Shown one piece after another: positions 38,565 to 43,289 of a DNA stretch of 43,289 bases. The DNA is taken from assembly GCA_030065855.1 (NCBI GenBank), contig JASJCT010000063.1, forward strand, positions 1-43,289, in the 5' to 3' direction. Both the position numbers and the translations under genes were made by a program. Within the stretch, counting starts at the first letter, position 1. Each line of letters starts with the position of its first letter. Source of the DNA: Myxococcota bacterium (GTDB lineage: Bacteria > Myxococcota_A > Polyangia > JAAYKL01). The notes beneath the pieces were generated by a model. The model searched no databases. It was given only the letters and a program-made list of their open reading frames with translations, and was not told the DNA's origin.

Positions 38565-41345
38565 ATGAGTCGTCACAACGCAGCACGTAAGTGCAAAGTT
38601 ATCTTTTTGGCAGTGCTTATCTCCAGTGCGGCCTTTGCACAATCAACCCAAGATGCGCCAGAGACAGCAGCGCCAACAGCAGAAGAAGGCCAATCTAAAC
38701 AGCAAGATCCACCATCAACTGAAGGTGACCAGGGGGGCAAGGAAAATAAACCGTCAGAACCTGATGCGCCTTCTGGGACGCCGACCCAACCCGATGGTGA
38801 TGCAACCACAGAACCAAAGACAGACGCACCATCAAAGGAAGTGCCTGCACCTGATGATGCCAACGTCGACGATGGCTCAGCAGATGCGACACAGGACCCA
38901 GCGAGTGAAGGTACCCCGGAAAAAGAGGACCAAGGGGACGTGGCAGACACCGCAACACCTCCCGCAGAAGAGGAGGACGTGGAGGAGATTATTATTGTCG
39001 GTTCCCGGCGGATACAAGACCGATCAGTGATTGAATCTCCAGTAGCGGTAGATTTTTTGGAGATAGATACAGTCGCGGATGCTGTTGGACAATTGGATAT
39101 GAACCAGCTCTTGCAATACGTTGCCCCTTCTTTTAACGCCAATCGCCAAACCGGTGCCGATGGCGCAGATCACATCGACCCAGCCACCCTTCGCGGACTT
39201 GGGCCAGACCAGACCCTGGTGCTTATCAATGGAAAACGCAGGCACCAATCTTCTCTCATCAATATCTTCGGCACCCGGGGACGGGGAAATACCGGAACCG
39301 ACCTCAATGCCATTCCCATCGCAGCGATTGAGCGTATCGAGATTTTGAGGGATGGTGCCAGTGCCCAGTACGGTTCTGATGCAATCGCAGGCGTCATCAA
39401 TATCGTCTTAAAGGAGGATGTTGAAAAATTCACTGCCAATGTAAACGGCGGATTTAGAAACGCGCGGCCCCCAAAGAAGTACGACGCCAAAAGAGGCAAA
39501 AAAATTGACGGGGAAACACTTCAGGTCAACGGCAACTACGGCATAAAAATCAAAGACGACGGCTTCCTCAATCTGACGATGGATTACCTGACGCGGGAGC
39601 GCACCAATCGCCCGGCAGACCCGGATATGAATTTCGGCATTTATAGGCGTCAGTATGGCGATGCAGAGGGGACGAACTTCAATGCGTTTTTCAACGCCGA
39701 GGTCCCTATTTTTAAGCACACCGATTTTTACACCTTTGGCGGATTTAACTATCGGCACACAGATGCCTATGCCTGGTCGCGAGATCCGGACGGAGACAAC
39801 AACGTCCCAGAGATATACCCCAATGGATTTGATCCCCACATCACGTCTCGTATTTTCGATCCCTCCATTTCGGCTGGCGTCAGGACGAAACTCGCCAAAT
39901 GGACCATTGATTTTGACAATACCTTTGGCCTCAACCGGTTTCACTACATTATCGACGGCACGCTCAACGCAACCCTTGGACCGGGCTCCCCAACGAGATT
40001 CGACGCAGGCGGCCACCAGTTCAGTCAGAACACCACTGGCATCCATTTTACCAGGCTTTTCGAAATGCCCTTTGATGGGTTCAATGTCGCGTTCGGTGCA
40101 GAACACCGCATCGATAACTACCAAATATTTGCCGGTGAAGAGGGTTCTTATCAAAATTACAACCTCATAGAAACTGTTGGACCTGACGGAACTATCATAG
40201 AGACTGACCCACTGGGCGTGCCAGCGGGTTCTCAGGGTTTTCCAGGGTTTAGACCATCTAACGAAGTAGATGAATCCCGCACCAACATCGCGGTGTATGT
40301 GGATACCGAGGTCGACTTTGTCGAAGATGTCCTCATGCTGGGAGTTGCCGGTCGGGCCGAGCACTACAGTGACTTTGGCAATACGCTGGACGGCAAGCTC
40401 GCCTCTAGATGGACCATATATAATGACTACGACCGCATCATGCTCGCCATGCGGGGATCTGTCAGCACGGGATTCAGGGCCCCGTCCCTGGCACAGCTTC
40501 ACTACAACACCGTATTCACGGAATTTGTCTCGGGCCAGGCGGTGGACTCCATCATCGCCAAGAACAACAGCCCCATCACACGCGCCCTTGGCATCCCAGC
40601 CTTGGAAGAAGAGAAGTCGCTGAACGCGAGTGTCGGCTTTGTTGCGCGTCTGGCTGGTGTCAGCCTGACCGTGGATGGGTATTATGTGAATATCAAGGAT
40701 CGCATCGTCTTAACCGGTGCCTTCGAAGATACTGACCCGGATATCGGACTGCAACTACAGGCGCTAAATGTGGGCAGGGCCCAGTTTTTTACCAACGCCC
40801 TTGATACGGAAACACTGGGGGTCGACGTTATTTTGTCATCGTTGTTCACTTTTGGCCAGGATCACAACCTCCTCGCCTCTGCTGCCCTCAACTTCAATCA
40901 CATGGAGCTAAAGGACATCAGGACGCACCCTGGATTGGAGGGCAAAGAGGACATCTATTTTGGCCCGCGGGATCAGGCATTCCTCTTGGCCTCTGCACCG
41001 GGCTTCAAGATGAACATCACTCTCGACTACGCGTTCAAGATGATCAACTTTTTCGTACGCGGTGTTATCTTTGACGAGGTCGTCTTGGTCGACTGGATCG
41101 ATGAAGAAGACGTGTACGACCCCGCATTCGTGCTCGATGTTGCCGCAGGGTGGGATATCAGCGACAACTGGGCTCTCAAGGTCGGTGTTGAGAATCTCTT
41201 CAATGCGTATCCCACCCAACAGACGTTCACAGACCCGGACACCGGCGCGATTTCCATTGAGACCGAGACCGGTGGTCTTTGGGATGCGGTACAGATGGGC
41301 ATTGGCGGCGCCTTTTACTATGCCAAGTTGAGATTTACCTACTAA
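38565..41345 (+). CDS. TonB-dependent receptor with acidic linker
   Basis: A 926-residue outer-membrane receptor. The signal peptide ends near AFAQS. A low-complexity segment rich in Pro, Glu, Asp and Thr follows (residues about 24-128), then a TonB-box-like EEIIIVGSRR. The plug domain (about 140-290) has RGLGPDQTLVLINGKR and ERIEILRDGASAQYGSDAIAGVINIVLK, the classical plug motifs. The barrel (about 290-926) ends in GGAFYYAKLRFTY. GFRAPSLAQLHY and NLFNAYPTQQ are family motifs near the end. It takes up a substrate of unknown identity using TonB energy; no specific ligand motif is evident. The ATG at 38565 has AGGAGG five bases upstream, better than upstream starts. An SDR gene follows after 83 bases. 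Confidence 0.93.
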   Translation: MSRHNAARKCKVIFLAVLISSAAFAQSTQDAPETAAPTAEEGQSKQQDPPSTEGDQGGKENKPSEPDAPSGTPTQPDGDATTEPKTDAPSKEVPAPDDANVDDGSADATQDPASEGTPEKEDQGDVADTATPPAEEEDVEEIIIVGSRRIQDRSVIESPVAVDFLEIDTVADAVGQLDMNQLLQYVAPSFNANRQTGADGADHIDPATLRGLGPDQTLVLINGKRRHQSSLINIFGTRGRGNTGTDLNAIPIAAIERIEILRDGASAQYGSDAIAGVINIVLKEDVEKFTANVNGGFRNARPPKKYDAKRGKKIDGETLQVNGNYGIKIKDDGFLNLTMDYLTRERTNRPADPDMNFGIYRRQYGDAEGTNFNAFFNAEVPIFKHTDFYTFGGFNYRHTDAYAWSRDPDGDNNVPEIYPNGFDPHITSRIFDPSISAGVRTKLAKWTIDFDNTFGLNRFHYIIDGTLNATLGPGSPTRFDAGGHQFSQNTTGIHFTRLFEMPFDGFNVAFGAEHRIDNYQIFAGEEGSYQNYNLIETVGPDGTIIETDPLGVPAGSQGFPGFRPSNEVDESRTNIAVYVDTEVDFVEDVLMLGVAGRAEHYSDFGNTLDGKLASRWTIYNDYDRIMLAMRGSVSTGFRAPSLAQLHYNTVFTEFVSGQAVDSIIAKNNSPITRALGIPALEEEKSLNASVGFVARLAGVSLTVDGYYVNIKDRIVLTGAFEDTDPDIGLQLQALNVGRAQFFTNALDTETLGVDVILSSLFTFGQDHNLLASAALNFNHMELKDIRTHPGLEGKEDIYFGPRDQAFLLASAPGFKMNITLDYAFKMINFFVRGVIFDEVVLVDWIDEEDVYDPAFVLDVAAGWDISDNWALKVGVENLFNAYPTQQTFTDPDTGAISIETETGGLWDAVQMGIGGAFYYAKLRFTY

Positions 41346-41428
41346 AAATCTTCGTAACGATCCGCGTGTTGGTGACTCCTGGTTTGAAGATGGATTGAAT
41401 GGACAATCAAACCGTACGGAGGAAACCA

Positions 41429-42298
41429 ATGACAACCCAAAGAGTACTCATTACAGGTGCCAGCCATGGCTTTGGCCTACTGACTAGCAAAAGCTTGGCC
41501 CGAAACGGACATGTGGTGTTTGCAACCATGCGGGGGGTGACTGATAAAAATGCATCGGCAGCCAAAGCGCTCGCCCGTTTTTCCGAGGACACACCCGGCA
41601 AAATCCACGTCCTGGAGCTGGATGTGCTGAGCAGCGATACCATAGATGCCGCTGTCCAGCGGGCCATTGAGCTCGAGGGCGGCATTGACGTGGTAATCAA
41701 TAACGCGGGCATTGGCGCTGGCGGATGGGCTGAGGGATTTAGCGAAGATCAGTTCGGCAAGGTATTTGGCGTAAATCTGTTCGGCGTGCATCGGGTCAAC
41801 CGGGCTGTCTTGCCGCACTTACGCGAGCGAAAGACAGGACTGCTCCTTCACATCTCCAGCATCCTCGGCCGAGTGGTGATGCCCTTTACCGCGCCCTACA
41901 CAGCCAGCAAGTATGCCTTGGAGGGATTGGTCGAGAGTTATCGCTATGAATTGGCTGATTTCGGCATCGACGTGGCCATTGTCGAGCCAGGTGCGTATGG
42001 CACCAACTTTGGTGCGAGCATGCTGCCGCCAGGGGACCAGGAACGCGTCTCGACCTACGGCGAGTTGGCTGACATGCCGGAAAAAATGTGGAGCGGAATG
42101 ATGGAACGTTTGCAGAGCGAGGGCGCCCCTGATCCGCAAGACGTGGCCGACGCTATTGTCGGCCTGGTGGAAATGCCCCAGGGTCAGCGCCCATTGCGCA
42201 CCATCGTGGACGCCATGATGGGCGGTGCCGGGGCAGACAGGATCAACGCCCTCACCGACGAAGTACAAGCCGAGTTACAAAAAGCAATGCAGGGTTGA
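41429..42298 (+). CDS. Short-chain dehydrogenase/reductase
   Basis: A 289-residue NAD(P)-dependent SDR. TGASHGFG (residues 9-16) is the nucleotide-binding Gly motif, NNAGIG the central motif, and HISSILG with YTASKYALEG gives the Ser-Tyr-Lys catalytic set. The usual N-terminal Rossmann fold and a PGAYGTNFG segment are present, compatible with a classical SDR of about 250-290 residues. The substrate is not evident. The ATG at 41429 has GGAGG 7 bases upstream. The gene follows the TonB receptor on the same strand and may share its transcript. Confidence 0.92.
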   Translation: MTTQRVLITGASHGFGLLTSKSLARNGHVVFATMRGVTDKNASAAKALARFSEDTPGKIHVLELDVLSSDTIDAAVQRAIELEGGIDVVINNAGIGAGGWAEGFSEDQFGKVFGVNLFGVHRVNRAVLPHLRERKTGLLLHISSILGRVVMPFTAPYTASKYALEGLVESYRYELADFGIDVAIVEPGAYGTNFGASMLPPGDQERVSTYGELADMPEKMWSGMMERLQSEGAPDPQDVADAIVGLVEMPQGQRPLRTIVDAMMGGAGADRINALTDEVQAELQKAMQG

Positions 42299-42320
42299 TA
42301 GACCGGGCAGGCCTAGCGGC

Positions 42321-43088
42321 TTAGGCGGCGGTTGTTATGGCGGCTTGCTCTACAGCGGCAATGGGTATCTGATCCTTAGACACCTTGGGTTCCTTGGTTG
42401 CAGCCCGAGCTGTTTTATTGGTTTTCCGCCTGGATGGCCTGACTTTCCCAGCTAGTTCGGGCTCGCCTATGGCTGCTAACAAAGCACCAGTTATTTCCGA
42501 TGCCAGATCGTGGATCCTATCAAATGCCTCAATTGCTTTCCTTAACTTGCGACGGGATGTCTCGGCTTCCCTTTCCGCTTTGGCAACCAATGGAAGTGCT
42601 ATTCTTAAACCATTTGAGATTTCTTCGAGTTCAGGGATCCATTTACTCATATCAAACAATTGATCCGTCCCAGTAACGCGCAGATTAATGAGCACTGTTT
42701 CAAGTATTGACAATACCCTAGTCGGATCTTTAGGCGTGGGCCCCTTGAACCCGAGCTCTTCAGTATACGCATCTCCCTGAAGCGCTTTGGCCATTTGGCG
42801 AATCCTAACAAGCAACGCAGCCCCTTTTCTGGCAAAATTGTCCCGCCGGGCGCGCAGCTTGGGATTATCCCGCAATTCGAACGCGTGGTTATGGGCAGCG
42901 GTTACCATCGCCGCTGATGCCTGCCTCAATTGGCCCCCAAGCGCCTCAAGTATCAGCTGAAACCCCGTCCCCACTTGCTCTCCTAGCATCTGGGTAGTTC
43001 CGCTAGCAATCAAGGGAATGTGCTCCTCAATGGATGCTGCTACCTGTTGGGAAAATTTGACTTTTTTGTAAATTCTCTTTGACAACAT
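42321..43088 (-). CDS. Hypothetical helical protein, paralogue of the gene at 406-1131
   Basis: A 255-residue, mostly helical, soluble product with no known domain that I recognise. It aligns by eye with the gene at the left end: AMVTAAHNHAFELRDNPK, LGFKGPTPKDPTRV, REAETSRRKLRKAIEAFDR, IGEPELAGKVRPS. The start at 43088 is chosen because AAAGG is 9 bases upstream; ATGs at 43097 and 43151 are in frame but poorer. Its C-terminal tail is Lys/Ala rich and longer than in the paralogue. It converges on the SDR gene with 22 bases between. The function is unknown. Confidence 0.7.
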   Translation of the reverse strand: MLSKRIYKKVKFSQQVAASIEEHIPLIASGTTQMLGEQVGTGFQLILEALGGQLRQASAAMVTAAHNHAFELRDNPKLRARRDNFARKGAALLVRIRQMAKALQGDAYTEELGFKGPTPKDPTRVLSILETVLINLRVTGTDQLFDMSKWIPELEEISNGLRIALPLVAKAEREAETSRRKLRKAIEAFDRIHDLASEITGALLAAIGEPELAGKVRPSRRKTNKTARAATKEPKVSKDQIPIAAVEQAAITTAA

Positions 43089-43289
43089 GATGTCCATCCT
43101 TTGGCCCCTTGTGGCCGGTTGAAGGTTTGTACCCCTCTTCTCGGTCGCCACCTGAGAATGGTTTCCATCTTAACCGGCCAATAATGGTTTCATTTTGATA
43201 AGGGTTGAAAAATATTAGAATATTTGGTTTGTTTTTTTTGCATTTAGTTCCTCTGGTTTCCGAGATTCTAAAAAAACGGTTGTGGTTTG

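Noticed and set aside
39408..40502. Long open frame antisense to the TonB receptor
   Set aside because: It is fully inside the receptor gene, shows no recognisable domain and matches the composition bias expected of a shadow frame.
43201..43289. A reverse copy of the 43-bp repeat at the window's right end
   Set aside because: Only the 8-base GATTCTAA is shared with the repeat core, too short to support it.

Overview
The window looks like chromosomal DNA of a Gram-negative bacterium of the Myxococcota / former Deltaproteobacteria type, with moderate GC content. The evidence is its mix of families: a DUF2378 (TIGR02265-like) protein, a myxobacterial cysteine-rich repeat lipoprotein, Hanks-type kinases, PEGA proteins, and a full outer-membrane biogenesis set (BamB, an Omp85 protein, TamB, a TonB receptor). 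No tRNA, rRNA, phage, transposase-bearing IS element or CRISPR array was seen.

Layout. 1-405 is repeat-rich: a hairpin-type dispersed repeat and four tandem 43-bp units. 406-6341 is accessory: a hypothetical gene with a paralogue at the far end of the window, two secreted or lipid-anchored proteins (one with two repeat types), a DUF2378 protein, another lipoprotein and an Rpn-type nuclease. 6427-14124 is one tight minus-strand operon for a multisubunit cation/proton antiporter. Its order is E-F-G-(MbhD)-(MbhE)-B-C-D, as in archaeal Mbh/Mbs modules, followed by two more D/NuoL-like subunits and a small membrane protein with a lipoyl-like domain. No hydrogenase genes accompany it. From the same intergenic region, a yfgM-bamB pair runs the other way from a good sigma70-type promoter, followed by an M29-like peptidase and ybeY.

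18275-18549 is non-coding, with two adjacent perfect DnaA boxes and an AT-rich stretch. Then come a Crp/Fnr regulator with a small downstream gene, and an operon of ECF sigma factor, zinc-motif-less anti-sigma factor, exported protein and outer-membrane barrel. 23006-29179 is a signalling cluster: a degenerate kinase with a zinc ribbon and a PEGA domain, a TPR-PEGA protein, a convergent intact kinase with a long coiled coil, a small unknown protein, and a TPR protein with a zincin-like tail lacking HExxH.

29317-42298 carries a membrane-anchored metallophosphoesterase, a tamB-omp85 operon whose Omp85 protein appears to have seven POTRA domains, a long intergenic region with nested GC-rich hairpins, a TonB-dependent receptor with a long acidic linker, and a short-chain dehydrogenase. 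The paralogue of the first gene closes the window.

The parts most likely to be under-described are the modified antiporter operon, the degenerate kinase/PEGA cluster, the propeller-like repeat lipoprotein, and the structured leader upstream of the TonB receptor. All functions are inferred from sequence reading alone.
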